From: an uncultured Dorea sp. | GTDB lineage: Bacteria; Bacillota_A; Clostridia; Lachnospirales; Lachnospiraceae | NCBI GenBank assembly: GCA_910578865.1 | Contig: CAJTRM010000015.1 | Span: 13,059 to 77,058, forward strand | DNA length: 64,000 nucleotides | Reading direction: 5' to 3' | Shown here: positions 24,176 through 32,878 of the stretch, piece by piece | Layout of the letters: every line of letters starts with the position of its first letter | Numbering within the stretch: position 1 is the stretch's first letter | Translations under genes and position numbers: made by a program | Notes under the pieces: model-generated | What the model was told of the DNA's origin: nothing | Databases searched by the model: none | Seen by the model: the letters and a program-made list of their open reading frames with translations, nothing else

Positions 24176-25102
24176 GTGGAGTATGAAGGACAGATCTGCC
24201 GTGCCCCTATGGAGCGAGGCTCGTTTATGCTGCCGGTTATGGTAGGCTGCTCTTACAACAGATGCCGGTTCTGTACGTTGTTCAAGCATCTGAAATACCG
24301 GATGCTTCCGATGGAGCAGATTGAGGCAGAGCTGGTGCGGGTAGAGCGGGCAGGAGGGAAGCCGGGGGTGATCTTCCTGGGGGACGGCAATGCGTTTGAT
24401 CTTCCGGCGTCCCGTCTGTTCGGGATTCTTGAGATGATAAAAAGACATTTCCCGGATTGCCGCGCCGTTCATATGGACGCTACGGTAAGCGGGATCGGAG
24501 AGAAAACGGACCGTGAGCTTGAACAGTTTTTTCAAATGGGAGTCCGCCACTTATATCTCGGGATTGAGAGCGGCCTTGAGGATGTGCTCTCATTTATGGA
24601 GAAGGATCACAGCATCGGGGAAGCCTGCAGGCAGGTGGAAAGGCTTAAGGCGGCCGGGTTGGTTTATGACGCCCATATTATGACCGGTGTGGCGGGAAGC
24701 GGCCGGGGGCTTGAGAATGCAGAGCAGCTGGCTCATTTTCTGAATCGGACAGGTCCTGAGAGAGTTATCAACTTTTCGATGTTCCTTCATCGGGATGCGC
24801 CTCTTTACCGGGAGATTGGGCGCGGAGCATTTCTTCCGTCAACAGAGCTTGAGAATCTGAAGGAGGAGAGAAGGCTTCTGGAGCTTTTGAAGCCGGGGAA
24901 AGACACCCGGGGATTCCTTCAGTATGACGGATTTCATGATTATATTGAGGTTCGGGTGAAGGGCACACTGCCACGGGATCAAGGGAAAATGCTCCGGATG
25001 CTGGACGAGGCAATTGCCCGTTATGAGAAGGAGGAGCCGTTGGTTGCCTACATAGAAGATCCGGTCTGGGCGCCTGTTTTGAAAGGGCCGGATTTTAGCT
25101 GA
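24176..25102 (+). CDS. Radical SAM protein with CX4CX2C cluster motif
   Basis: This 308-residue protein begins with GTG at 24176, 7 bp after GGGAGGA. The cluster motif is CSYNRCRFC, that is C-x4-C-x2-C instead of the common C-x3-C-x2-C. It is followed by TIM-barrel motifs such as IFLGDGNAFDLP and HLYLGIESG. The fold resembles Elp3/HemN-like (B12-independent) radical SAM proteins without a visible auxiliary cluster. The specific reaction is unknown. It lies 57 bp downstream of the iron-sulfur gene in the same direction, perhaps one transcript. Confidence 0.85.
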   Translation: MEYEGQICRAPMERGSFMLPVMVGCSYNRCRFCTLFKHLKYRMLPMEQIEAELVRVERAGGKPGVIFLGDGNAFDLPASRLFGILEMIKRHFPDCRAVHMDATVSGIGEKTDRELEQFFQMGVRHLYLGIESGLEDVLSFMEKDHSIGEACRQVERLKAAGLVYDAHIMTGVAGSGRGLENAEQLAHFLNRTGPERVINFSMFLHRDAPLYREIGRGAFLPSTELENLKEERRLLELLKPGKDTRGFLQYDGFHDYIEVRVKGTLPRDQGKMLRMLDEAIARYEKEEPLVAYIEDPVWAPVLKGPDFS

Positions 25103-25135
25103 CCGGCGGATAGAAATCAGAGGTGACGAGAGGTT

Positions 25136-26116
25136 ATGGCTGGAAAACATAGATATAAGCATAGATATAAAAGACAGGATGGAGATAGAAGGAACACAGG
25201 AAGGAGCCGGGGCGCTAAAGGGCGGCTTGGCCGTAACCTGTCGGTCTCGGCAGTCCTTGTTATTTTGCTGGCGACAGGCTATCTGAAGCTGGAGGATATC
25301 CGCCTGCCGGCTGAATCGGATCCGAAGGAGATCGGTACTACGGTGTCCACCGGTGAGATGCAGGTGACTTTTCTGGATGTGGGACAGGGAGACTGCACCA
25401 TTGTCCGTACGGAAGGGCATGCCGCTGTTGTCGATACCGGAAACAATGACCAGGGGGAGAAGGTGGTGTCCTACCTGGAGGATCAGGGGATCGATACACT
25501 GGATTACCTGCTTCTGACCCACCCGGATGCGGATCACATCGGCGGCGGGGACAATGTCCTGGAAGGCCTTGAGGTGAAAAAGGTGATTATGCCGGATGTG
25601 GAGAATGATACGAAGACTTATGATGAAGTGGCCGAGGATATTGAGAGGTATCAGGTGGAGGTCATACACCCGGAAAAGGGGGATACATTTCCCCTGGGAG
25701 ACGCCGAGTTTACAATTCTCTGCCCGGAAGAGGAACTTGAGAGCTCCAGTGACATGAACGGCTCATCGGTGGGGATCAAGCTCGTGCACGGGGAAAATTC
25801 CTTTGTGATGTGCGGGGATGCAGAGGAGCGGTCAGAGGAAGCTATGGTAAAGCAGTTCGGCAGCGAACTGGAATGTGATGTGCTCAAATGCGGGCATCAT
25901 GGGAGCAGTACCGCTACTTCAGACGAATTTCTCAAAAAGACAGATCCGGTATGGGCGGTGATCAGCTGCGGAACAGACAATTCTTACGGTCATCCTCACG
26001 CAGAGGTGCTGGATAAGCTTGAGCAGGCAGATACACAGGTTTACCGGACGGACCGGCAGGGGACGATCGTTGCGGTCAGCGACGGCAGTGAGATTGCGTG
26101 GGAATGCGAGAAATGA
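25136..26116 (+). CDS. ComEC/Rec2-like MBL-fold hydrolase, membrane anchored
   Basis: The 326-residue protein has a very basic N-terminal tail, one membrane anchor (about 35-50) and a metallo-beta-lactamase domain with VGQGDC and the metal motif HPDADHIGG (129-137), then KCGHHGSS. It matches the stand-alone version of the ComEC C-terminal nuclease-like domain. Whether it degrades DNA during uptake or acts on another phosphodiester is unknown. No comEC channel gene is nearby. Confidence 0.88.
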   Translation: MAGKHRYKHRYKRQDGDRRNTGRSRGAKGRLGRNLSVSAVLVILLATGYLKLEDIRLPAESDPKEIGTTVSTGEMQVTFLDVGQGDCTIVRTEGHAAVVDTGNNDQGEKVVSYLEDQGIDTLDYLLLTHPDADHIGGGDNVLEGLEVKKVIMPDVENDTKTYDEVAEDIERYQVEVIHPEKGDTFPLGDAEFTILCPEEELESSSDMNGSSVGIKLVHGENSFVMCGDAEERSEEAMVKQFGSELECDVLKCGHHGSSTATSDEFLKKTDPVWAVISCGTDNSYGHPHAEVLDKLEQADTQVYRTDRQGTIVAVSDGSEIAWECEK

Positions 26117-26178
26117 TTTTATGAAAATGCTTCATAAAATTTTGTCCGCAAAATCCGCAAAATGTCTGAGCAATTTGC

Positions 26179-26207
26179 TTGACAAGAGTGAAAAATATTG
26201 TTATGAT
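26179..26207 (+). promoter_or_regulatory. Strong sigma-A promoter of ilvH
   Basis: A perfect TTGACA (26179-26184) and TATGAT (26202-26207) are 17 bp apart. The 9-bp hairpin AAAAACAGA / TCTGTTTTT (26209-26232, 6-nt loop) begins at about the transcription start. It may stabilise the 5' end or act as an early pause. Confidence 0.75.
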
Positions 26208-26257
26208 TAAAAACAGAACGCACTCTGTTTTTGAAAACATGTAGGAAGAGGTGCTAT

Positions 26258-26755
26258 ATGCAGAGAGTTTATTCATTAATTGTAGATAATAATCCTGGTG
26301 TACTGAGCCGGATATCCGGACTTTTCAGCAGACGGGGCTACAGTATCGACAGCATTACCGCAGGAGTTACGGCGGATCCCAGATTTACAAGAATTACGAT
26401 CGTGGCAAGCGGAGATGAGCTGATTTTGTCTCAGATTGAAAAGCAGGTACGGAAGCTGGAGGACATTGTTGAGATCAAGGTGCTGGCTCCGTCAGAATCT
26501 GTTTACCGGGAACTCATCATGGTGAAGATCCGCGCTAATGCATCGGAAAGGGCGGAGATTATCTCGATCGCAGATATTTTCAGGGCGAAGATTGTTGATG
26601 TGGAAAAGGAATCCCTGATGGTGGAGCTTACCGGCAACCAATCCAAGCTGGATGCTTTTCTTAACCTTCTTGACGGGTATGAGATCCTGGAGCTTGCAAG
26701 AACCGGGATCACGGGCCTTGCACGGGGGATTAAGGATGTGACATTTATAGATTAG
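26258..26755 (+). CDS. ilvH: Acetolactate synthase small (regulatory) subunit
   Basis: This is a 165-residue protein with an N-terminal ACT domain (VDNNPGVLSRISGLFSRRGYSI) and a C-terminal regulatory domain of the IlvH/IlvN type. It activates the catalytic subunit and confers valine feedback inhibition. The ATG at 26258 follows AGAGGTGC, and the longer frame from 26231 would start inside the leader hairpin. The catalytic subunit ilvB is not in this window. ilvC follows after 141 bp. Confidence 0.95.
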   Translation: MQRVYSLIVDNNPGVLSRISGLFSRRGYSIDSITAGVTADPRFTRITIVASGDELILSQIEKQVRKLEDIVEIKVLAPSESVYRELIMVKIRANASERAEIISIADIFRAKIVDVEKESLMVELTGNQSKLDAFLNLLDGYEILELARTGITGLARGIKDVTFID

Positions 26756-26817
26756 TGTACAGATACATATGTTTCGGTGCACGGGTGCCGCGGACAGCGC
26801 GTTAAAGGCAGCTGCTC

Positions 26818-26846
26818 TTAAATAAAGGCTTTTGGTCTTTATTTAA
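26818..26846 (+). promoter_or_regulatory. AT-rich hairpin between ilvH and ilvC
   Basis: TTAAATAAAG (26818-26827) pairs perfectly with CTTTATTTAA (26837-26846) around a 9-nt loop. It may be a weak terminator/attenuator or an mRNA stability element that sets the ilvC to ilvH ratio. Confidence 0.45.
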
Positions 26847-26896
26847 AATAAAAAGCAAATCATGTTTTATGAATTTATTTTAGGAGGAATGTTAAA

Positions 26897-27916
26897 ATGG
26901 CAGCAAGAATTTTTTATCAGGAAGACTGTAACTTATCTGTATTGGAGGGCAAGACGATCGCAATCATTGGTTACGGAAGCCAGGGACATGCACACGCCCT
27001 CAACTTGAAAGAATCCGGATGTAATGTGATTATCGGACTCTACGAAGGAAGTAAGTCCTGGGCAAAGGCAGAGGCACAGGGGCTGACAGTATATACTGCG
27101 GCCGAGGCAGCAAAAAAGGCTGATATTATTATGATCCTTATCAATGATGAGAAGCAGGCTGCATTATACAAAAATGATATTGAACCGAATCTTGAGGAAG
27201 GCAATATGCTCATGTTTGCACATGGATTTAACATTCATTTCGGTCAGATCGTACCTCCGGCAAATGTAGACGTTACTATGATCGCGCCAAAGGGTCCCGG
27301 ACATACTGTAAGAAGCGAGTATCAGGCAGGCAAGGGTGTTCCGTGTCTGGTGGCTGTAGAGCAGGATGCTACTGGCAAGGCGCTTGACAAGGCACTTGCA
27401 TATGCGGCAGGCATCGGCGGCGCAAGGGCAGGCGTCCTTGAGACCACCTTCCGTACCGAGACCGAGACAGACCTTTTCGGAGAGCAGGCAGTCCTTTGCG
27501 GTGGTGTGTGTGCACTGATGCAGGCAGGCTTCGAGACTCTGACCGAGGCGGGATACGATCCGAGAAATGCATATTTTGAATGTGTACATGAGATGAAGCT
27601 GATCGTAGACCTCATTTACGAATCGGGCTTTGCAGGTATGAGATATTCCATCTCCAACACAGCAGAGTACGGTGATTATATCACAGGGCCGAAGCTGATC
27701 ACGGCAGAGACCAAGAAAGCTATGAAGAAGATCTTGTCCGATATCCAGGACGGCTCCTTTGCAAAAGAGTTCCTGCTTGACATGTCAGAGGCAGGCGGCC
27801 AGGCTCATTTCAGGGCTATGAGGAAACTTGCGGCTGAGCATCCGGCAGAGAAGACCGGCGAGGAAGTGCGGAAGCTTTATAGCTGGAGTGATGCTGATAA
27901 GCTGATTAATAACTAA
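26897..27916 (+). CDS. ilvC: Ketol-acid reductoisomerase (NADP+), class I
   Basis: The 339-residue enzyme of valine/isoleucine synthesis has an N-terminal Rossmann domain (GYGSQGHAHALNLKESG) and a helical C-terminal knot domain with the metal ligands in ETETDLFGEQ and CVHEMKLI. The length of about 330-340 residues is that of class I enzymes. It has AGGAGG before the ATG. A perfect 43-bp palindrome and a terminator follow the stop codon. Confidence 0.98.
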   Translation: MAARIFYQEDCNLSVLEGKTIAIIGYGSQGHAHALNLKESGCNVIIGLYEGSKSWAKAEAQGLTVYTAAEAAKKADIIMILINDEKQAALYKNDIEPNLEEGNMLMFAHGFNIHFGQIVPPANVDVTMIAPKGPGHTVRSEYQAGKGVPCLVAVEQDATGKALDKALAYAAGIGGARAGVLETTFRTETETDLFGEQAVLCGGVCALMQAGFETLTEAGYDPRNAYFECVHEMKLIVDLIYESGFAGMRYSISNTAEYGDYITGPKLITAETKKAMKKILSDIQDGSFAKEFLLDMSEAGGQAHFRAMRKLAAEHPAEKTGEEVRKLYSWSDADKLINN

Positions 27917-28002
27917 TTTGGGTACAGGTCGGAAGACGTTTGGGTACATAGCAAAACGCAATTGGGGACGTAGTAAAGTTTAACTTTACTACGTCCCCAA
28001 TT
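27917..28002. repeat. Repeat cluster with a perfect 21-bp-arm palindrome downstream of ilvC
   Basis: TTTGGGTACA is repeated at 27917-27926 and 27939-27948. A related AATTGGGGAC at 27960 continues the roughly 22-bp period. From 27960 to 28002 the two 21-nt arms are perfect inverted copies around one central base; the right arm includes CTTTACTACGTCCCC. No gene is present. The design resembles REP sequences linked to REP-associated transposases. Confidence 0.7.
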
Positions 28003-28011
28003 AACAACTAA

Positions 28012-28044
28012 AAAACAGCCACATGACGGTATGGCTGTTTTTTT
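28012..28044. terminator. Terminator between convergent ilvC and rpsT
   Basis: AAAACAGCCA (28012-28021) pairs with TGGCTGTTTT (28032-28041), with further T's on the plus strand and A's (T's on the minus strand) before it. It can terminate ilvC (plus) and rpsT (minus). Confidence 0.8.
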
Positions 28045-28061
28045 AATGCTTTTATAATGAA

Positions 28062-28325
28062 TTAAGCAATTCCGTTTACTGCTTTTGCAAGACGGGAGAT
28101 CTTCCTGGAGCATGTGTTTTTGTGGTAAACACCCTTGCTTCCGGCTTTGTTGATCTCTACGGTAGCATCTCTTAATGCTGCCTTTGCAGCTTCTGCGTCT
28201 TTGTTAGCAACGGCTGCTTCAACTTTTTTTACATAAGTTTTTACTCTGGATTTCACTGCTTTGTTTCTTGCAGCTTTTGTTTCGTTTACTAAGATTCTTT
28301 TCTTTGCAGATTTGATATTAGCCAT
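28062..28325 (-). CDS. rpsT: Ribosomal protein S20
   Basis: This 87-residue, lysine-rich helical protein of the small subunit starts MANIKSAKKRI and ends SRLAKAVNGIA, as in other Firmicutes S20. The ATG at 28325 follows GGAGG, and the 3-residue extension from GTG would overlap that site. It is monocistronic and convergent to ilvC. Confidence 0.97.
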   Translation of the reverse strand: MANIKSAKKRILVNETKAARNKAVKSRVKTYVKKVEAAVANKDAEAAKAALRDATVEINKAGSKGVYHKNTCSRKISRLAKAVNGIA

Positions 28326-28373
28326 TTTGTCCACCTCCGATTCCTATATTTCGAATTTATTCTTCGATTCCAG

Positions 28374-28406
28374 TTCGTTAGAGCCGGACACGGACGTTCT
28401 AACGAA
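28374..28406 (-). promoter_or_regulatory. rpsT leader hairpin (possible S20 autoregulatory site)
   Basis: In the 5' leader TTCGTTAGA and TCTAACGAA form a perfect 9-bp stem (28374-28382 with 28398-28406). Ribosomal protein genes commonly carry a leader that mimics the rRNA binding site. That role is inferred here. Confidence 0.45.
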
Positions 28407-28418
28407 ACATACGAACTT

Positions 28419-28447
28419 ATTTTAGACTGTGAAAACGGTTCTGTCAA
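28419..28447 (-). promoter_or_regulatory. Sigma-A promoter of rpsT
   Basis: On the minus strand TTGACA (28442-28447) and TAAAAT (28419-28424) are 17 bp apart, about 90 bp upstream of the start codon. Confidence 0.75.
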
Positions 28448-28553
28448 TACATATTTCCCAAAATATTGCAAAAACTAGTACAACAAATAATAATATTCGC
28501 TGTACTGGCAATGATATGAGATAAAACTACGATTAAAGTGAGGGTATTGGCAG

Positions 28554-29531
28554 ATGATCGAGAAATATAGCATAAGAACGGATCTGGCTCTGGAGCAAAA
28601 AGAACGATTCGAGTCAGATAATGTAGAAGTACAGGGTGTTGTGCTGGAAGAGGATTATGATGAGGAGCAGGAGATCAAAATTACGACAGTAAAGATTGAG
28701 ACTGAGAATGGCGCAAAGACAATGGGCAAGCCGGTGGGGACATATATTACCATGGAAGCGTCCAACATGGCTGTGCCGGATGAGGATTATCACAGGGAGA
28801 TATCGAAAAAATTAAAAGAGTTCCTGGCAAAGTTCGTAAAAGCGGATAAGGAGGAATACTCCGTCCTCGTAGTCGGGCTCGGGAACCGTAAAGTTACTCC
28901 GGATGCGCTGGGACCGTACGTGGTGGATAATTTAAATATTACCAGGCATATCGTCAAGGAGTACGGAAAGTACGCCATGGGTGAGGAGGAGATCCATCTG
29001 GTGAGCGCTATCGTCCCGGGAGTTATGGGACAGACGGGCATGGAGACGGTAGAGATCATCCGGGGGGTTGTCCGGGAGACCAGGCCGGACATGATCATTG
29101 CCATTGATGCGCTGGCAGCCAGAAGCTCCAGGAGACTGAACCGGACCATACAGATTGCAGACACGGGGATCAACCCGGGTTCCGGGGTTGGGAACCATCG
29201 AAATGCCATCACTAAGGAGACGGTGGGTGTTCCGGTGATTGCCATCGGCATTCCCACCGTGGTGGACGCGGCGACCATCGTCAATGATACGATGGAAAAT
29301 CTGATCGCGGCGCTTGAGTCGTCAGAGACGCTAAGGGGTGTCGGTGTGGTGATGCAGGGCTATAACGCGGCAGAAAAATACGAATTGGTAAAGGAACTGA
29401 TCTCTCCGCACCTGAACGGACTGTTTGTGACGCCAAAGGATATTGACGAGACGGTAAAACGGATCAGCTATACCATATCAGAAGCATTGAATCTCTTATT
29501 TGCAGAGGGACATGCACATATTCAGGAGTAA
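28554..29531 (+). CDS. gpr: Spore germination protease GPR
   Basis: The 325-residue zymogen-type protease degrades small acid-soluble spore proteins during germination. The N-terminal propeptide region reads YSIRTDLALEQKE, and the body contains VGLGNRKVTPDALGP, IVPGVMGQTGMET and the segment INPGSGVGNHR. It is followed by spoIIP, a pairing conserved in many spore formers. Expression is expected in the forespore (sigma-G), but I do not see a convincing sigma-G promoter. Confidence 0.96.
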   Translation: MIEKYSIRTDLALEQKERFESDNVEVQGVVLEEDYDEEQEIKITTVKIETENGAKTMGKPVGTYITMEASNMAVPDEDYHREISKKLKEFLAKFVKADKEEYSVLVVGLGNRKVTPDALGPYVVDNLNITRHIVKEYGKYAMGEEEIHLVSAIVPGVMGQTGMETVEIIRGVVRETRPDMIIAIDALAARSSRRLNRTIQIADTGINPGSGVGNHRNAITKETVGVPVIAIGIPTVVDAATIVNDTMENLIAALESSETLRGVGVVMQGYNAAEKYELVKELISPHLNGLFVTPKDIDETVKRISYTISEALNLLFAEGHAHIQE

Positions 29532-29556
29532 TTCATCATATAGTATAAGGCGGTAA

Positions 29557-29596
29557 CCATAAGCCCGGATCATGCAGCAGTCTGCCGGGCCTATGG
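29557..29596 (+). other. GC-rich hairpin between gpr and spoIIP
   Basis: CCATA-a-GCCCGG (29557-29568) pairs with CCGGGC-c-TATGG (29585-29596) around a 16-nt loop. No T-run follows, so it is more likely an mRNA-stability or partial-termination element than a full terminator. Confidence 0.4.
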
Positions 29597-29642
29597 AGGA
29601 AAGCCGCGGGCCGCAGCTTTCAGACGGAAGACCGGTCAGCCA

Positions 29643-30863
29643 ATGGGCAAAAACAGACAGGGTGGAGTGGATGAATTGAAGCAGACAAGAAGAATAAGCC
29701 AGATGTTGATTATCATTACTTTATGCGTTTTAATCCTGTATCTGGGGTTTTACATAAGTGATTTCCATATTAAAGAGGCACCGTTTCAGCAGACGCAGAT
29801 GAGCAGCTTTCTGATGAACCGGGCAGAGAAGGTCTGCCTGGCGGGATTTGTCTACCGCGCAGATGACAGTGCATCCTCTTTCAGTCATTGGGTGGCCGAG
29901 ACTGCCATGGAGCTCATTCCCCTCGGCACTTTTGTGGAGGAGCAGGTGCCGGTGGATACGGAGATTGAAGACCGGGAAACCTATGAGATGATCCTGGCCA
30001 AACAGGCAAATGATGAAAATGCAGTAGATGAAAACGGCAACCTGATCGGAGAGGAGCCAGAGACAAAGCCGGTTCAGGCAACGCCTGCGGCTATTGATAC
30101 ATCACTGGAAAAATTAAAGGATTTTGAATATCTGACCAGCCACTTTTATACCGTAGACAGCAGTACTTCCATTGACGCCGGGCAGCTGGATGCCGAAAAG
30201 CTTTTAAATAAAGATATGAAGCTTGATACCAGTAAGGAAGGTCCGAAGGTTCTGATCTACCATACACACTCCCAGGAGGCATTTCAGGATTCCAGAGAAG
30301 GGGAGACCGGCGACACCATCATGGGGATGGGGGCCTATCTGACAAAGCTGCTAAACGAAACCTACGGGATCAAAACCATACACCACGAAGGAGTCTATGA
30401 CCTTATTGACGGGAAATCAGACCGCAGCAAGGCATATCAGCTTGCAGAGCCCCAGATTCAGAAAATCCTAAAAGAAAACCCCAGCATTGAGGTGGTCATA
30501 GACCTCCACAGAGACGGGGTGGCAAATACCACGCATCTGGTGACGGATATCAATGGAAAGCCTACGGCTCAGATCATGTTTTTCAACGGGCTCAGCCGGA
30601 CGAAGGCCAACGGAAATATTGCTTATCTGAGCAATCCCTACATAGAAGACAATCTCGCATTTTCCCTGCAGATGCAGATTGCAGCGTCCAAAGCCTGGCC
30701 GGGATTTACCAGGCACATTTACCTGAAGAGCTACCGGTACAATATGCACCTGATGCCGAAGACGCTTTTGATTGAGGCAGGCGCCCAGACGAATACGGTG
30801 GAAGAAATGAAAAATGCCATGGTACTCCTCGCAAGCACACTAGATAGTGTACTGATGCCATAA
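29643..30863 (+). CDS. spoIIP: Stage II sporulation protein P
   Basis: The 406-residue membrane-anchored cell-wall hydrolase (amidase/endopeptidase) works with SpoIID and SpoIIM in engulfment. It has one anchor helix (about 18-40), a variable linker and a C-terminal SpoIIP domain whose zinc ligands lie in IYHTHSQEAF and VIDLHRDGV, with the later glutamate in LLIEAGAQTNT. It is expected in the mother cell under sigma-E. Confidence 0.94.
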   Translation: MGKNRQGGVDELKQTRRISQMLIIITLCVLILYLGFYISDFHIKEAPFQQTQMSSFLMNRAEKVCLAGFVYRADDSASSFSHWVAETAMELIPLGTFVEEQVPVDTEIEDRETYEMILAKQANDENAVDENGNLIGEEPETKPVQATPAAIDTSLEKLKDFEYLTSHFYTVDSSTSIDAGQLDAEKLLNKDMKLDTSKEGPKVLIYHTHSQEAFQDSREGETGDTIMGMGAYLTKLLNETYGIKTIHHEGVYDLIDGKSDRSKAYQLAEPQIQKILKENPSIEVVIDLHRDGVANTTHLVTDINGKPTAQIMFFNGLSRTKANGNIAYLSNPYIEDNLAFSLQMQIAASKAWPGFTRHIYLKSYRYNMHLMPKTLLIEAGAQTNTVEEMKNAMVLLASTLDSVLMP

Positions 30864-30870
30864 AATGTGT

Positions 30871-30899
30871 TTGAACTGTACTAGATTTTGTGCTAATAT
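30871..30899 (+). promoter_or_regulatory. Promoter of the topoisomerase operon
   Basis: TTGAAC (30871-30876) and TAATAT (30894-30899) are 17 bp apart, directly after the spoIIP stop and about 40 bp before the start of the topoisomerase B gene. Confidence 0.6.
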
Positions 30900-30939
30900 A
30901 GACGCAGTATGGAAAAGTATGCGAAAGGATATAGCAGGA

Positions 30940-32862
30940 ATGGCAAAGAATAATACATATGATGCTGAGAGTATTACAGTATTAGAAGGATTAGAGGCGG
31001 TCAGGAAAAGGCCGGGAATGTATATCGGAAGTGTCTCCACAAAGGGGCTCAATCACCTGATTTATGAGATCGTGGATAATGCGGTGGATGAGCATCTGGC
31101 CGGGTGCTGCAGCGAGATCCGGGTCGTGCTGGAAAAAGACGGCTCTGCTACAGTATCAGACAATGGGCGCGGCGTTCCGGTAGGTATGCATGCAAAGGGA
31201 GTGCCGGCGGAGCGTCTGGTGTATACCACCCTCCATGCCGGCGGGAAATTTGATGATTCTGCCTATAAGACCAGCGGAGGGCTTCACGGTGTGGGTTCTT
31301 CCGTTGTAAATGCACTTTCCGTCTATATGGATGTGGAAGTAAGCCGTGACGGTTATATCCATCATGACAGGTACGAGAGAGGGGTGCCGGTGGTAGAACT
31401 GGTAGACGGTCTGCTTCCGGTGCTTGGGAAGACAAGGAAGACGGGGACGAAGGTGAATTTTCTCCCGGATGATACGATCTTTGAAAAAACAAGGTTTAAG
31501 GCAGACGAGGTGAAAAGTCGTATGCATGAGACGGCGTATCTGAATCCGGCGCTGACCATTACGTTTGAAGATCTCAGGGGAGATAAGAAAGAGAGGATCG
31601 TTTACCATGAACCCGACGGGATCCTTGGGTTTATCAAGGATCTTAATTCCAAAAAGGAGGCTGTCCAGGAGCCGGTCTATTTTAAAGGAGATTCCGAGGG
31701 GATTGAGGTGGAGGTGGCGTTTCAGTATGTAAACGAGTTCCATGAAAATGTCCTCGGCTTCTGCAACAATATCTACAATGGTGAGGGCGGAACTCATCTT
31801 ACCGGGTTTAAGACAACCTTTACTACTGTGATCAATCAGTATGCAAGAGAACTTGGAATCTTAAAGGATAAGGATGCGAATTTTACAGGAGCGGACGTAA
31901 GGAACGGTATGACGGCCATCATCTCCATCAAACATCCGGATCCCCGTTTTGAAGGGCAGACCAAGACGAAACTTGACAATCCGGATGCGGCGAAAGCTGC
32001 CAGCAAGGTGACCGGTGAGGAGATCGTCCGCTATTTTGACCGGAATCTGGAAAATTTGAAAAAGGTGATCGGCTGTGCGGAAAAAGCGGCGAAGATCCGG
32101 AAGACAGAAGAAAAGGCTAAGACAAACCTCCTGACGAAGCAGAAATATTCTTTTGACAGCAACGGAAAGCTGGCAAACTGTGAGAGCAGGGACGCCTCCC
32201 GGTGCGAGATCTTCATTGTGGAGGGAGATTCTGCCGGGGGCTCAGCGAAGACGGCCAGAGACCGGATGTACCAGGCCATCCTTCCCATTCGAGGCAAGAT
32301 TCTGAATGTGGAGAAGGCAAGTATTGACAAAGTGCTTGCCAACGCGGAGATCAAAACGATGATCAATGCATTTGGCTGTGGGTTTTCCGAGGGTTACGGC
32401 AACGATTTTGATATTACGAAACTGCGCTACGACAAGATTATTATTATGGCGGACGCGGATGTGGACGGAGCACATATTTCCACACTGCTTCTGACCTTGT
32501 TCTACCGCTTTATGCCGGAACTGATCTACGAGGGACATGTGTATATTGCCATGCCGCCCCTTTATAAGGCAATGCCGAAAAAGGGAGAGGAAGAATACCT
32601 CTATGACGACAAGGCGCTGGAGCGGTACCGGAAGAGACAGGAGGGGCCGTTTACGCTCCAGAGGTACAAAGGGCTTGGGGAGATGGATGCCGGGCAGCTG
32701 TGGGAGACCACTTTAAATCCTGAGACAAGGCTGTTGAAGCTGGTAGAGATTGAGGATGCGAGGATGGCTTCTTCCGTTACGGAGATGCTGATGGGCACAG
32801 AGGTTCCGCCGAGAAGGACATTTATCTATGAGAACGCCGCAGACGCGGAGTTAGATGTATAA
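30940..32862 (+). CDS. parE: Type IIA topoisomerase subunit B (ParE/GyrB-like)
   Basis: From the ATG at 30940 the 640-residue protein has a GHKL ATPase domain (EIVDNAVDEHLAG, DNGRGVPVG, GGLHGVGSSVVNALS), a transducer domain, a TOPRIM domain (IVEGDSAGGSA, MADADVDGAHI) and the C-terminal PLYK...RYKGLGEMDAGQLWETT. It is paired with the A subunit downstream. It lies away from dnaA/recF, where the main gyrB normally sits, and the partner A subunit lacks a GyrA box. I therefore favour topoisomerase IV, but the B-subunit sequence alone does not separate gyrase from topo IV. Confidence 0.85.
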   Translation: MAKNNTYDAESITVLEGLEAVRKRPGMYIGSVSTKGLNHLIYEIVDNAVDEHLAGCCSEIRVVLEKDGSATVSDNGRGVPVGMHAKGVPAERLVYTTLHAGGKFDDSAYKTSGGLHGVGSSVVNALSVYMDVEVSRDGYIHHDRYERGVPVVELVDGLLPVLGKTRKTGTKVNFLPDDTIFEKTRFKADEVKSRMHETAYLNPALTITFEDLRGDKKERIVYHEPDGILGFIKDLNSKKEAVQEPVYFKGDSEGIEVEVAFQYVNEFHENVLGFCNNIYNGEGGTHLTGFKTTFTTVINQYARELGILKDKDANFTGADVRNGMTAIISIKHPDPRFEGQTKTKLDNPDAAKAASKVTGEEIVRYFDRNLENLKKVIGCAEKAAKIRKTEEKAKTNLLTKQKYSFDSNGKLANCESRDASRCEIFIVEGDSAGGSAKTARDRMYQAILPIRGKILNVEKASIDKVLANAEIKTMINAFGCGFSEGYGNDFDITKLRYDKIIIMADADVDGAHISTLLLTLFYRFMPELIYEGHVYIAMPPLYKAMPKKGEEEYLYDDKALERYRKRQEGPFTLQRYKGLGEMDAGQLWETTLNPETRLLKLVEIEDARMASSVTEMLMGTEVPPRRTFIYENAADAELDV

Positions 32863-32878
32863 AAGGGAGAAAGAGAAG

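Noticed and set aside
26117..26257. T-box riboswitch upstream of ilvH
   Set aside because: The leader between promoter and start is only about 50 nt, with no T-box sequence TGGNACCGCG and no specifier stem.
31156..31797. Antisense open frame of 213 codons within parE
   Set aside because: It mirrors the conserved GHKL and transducer coding sequence and shows no independent protein features.
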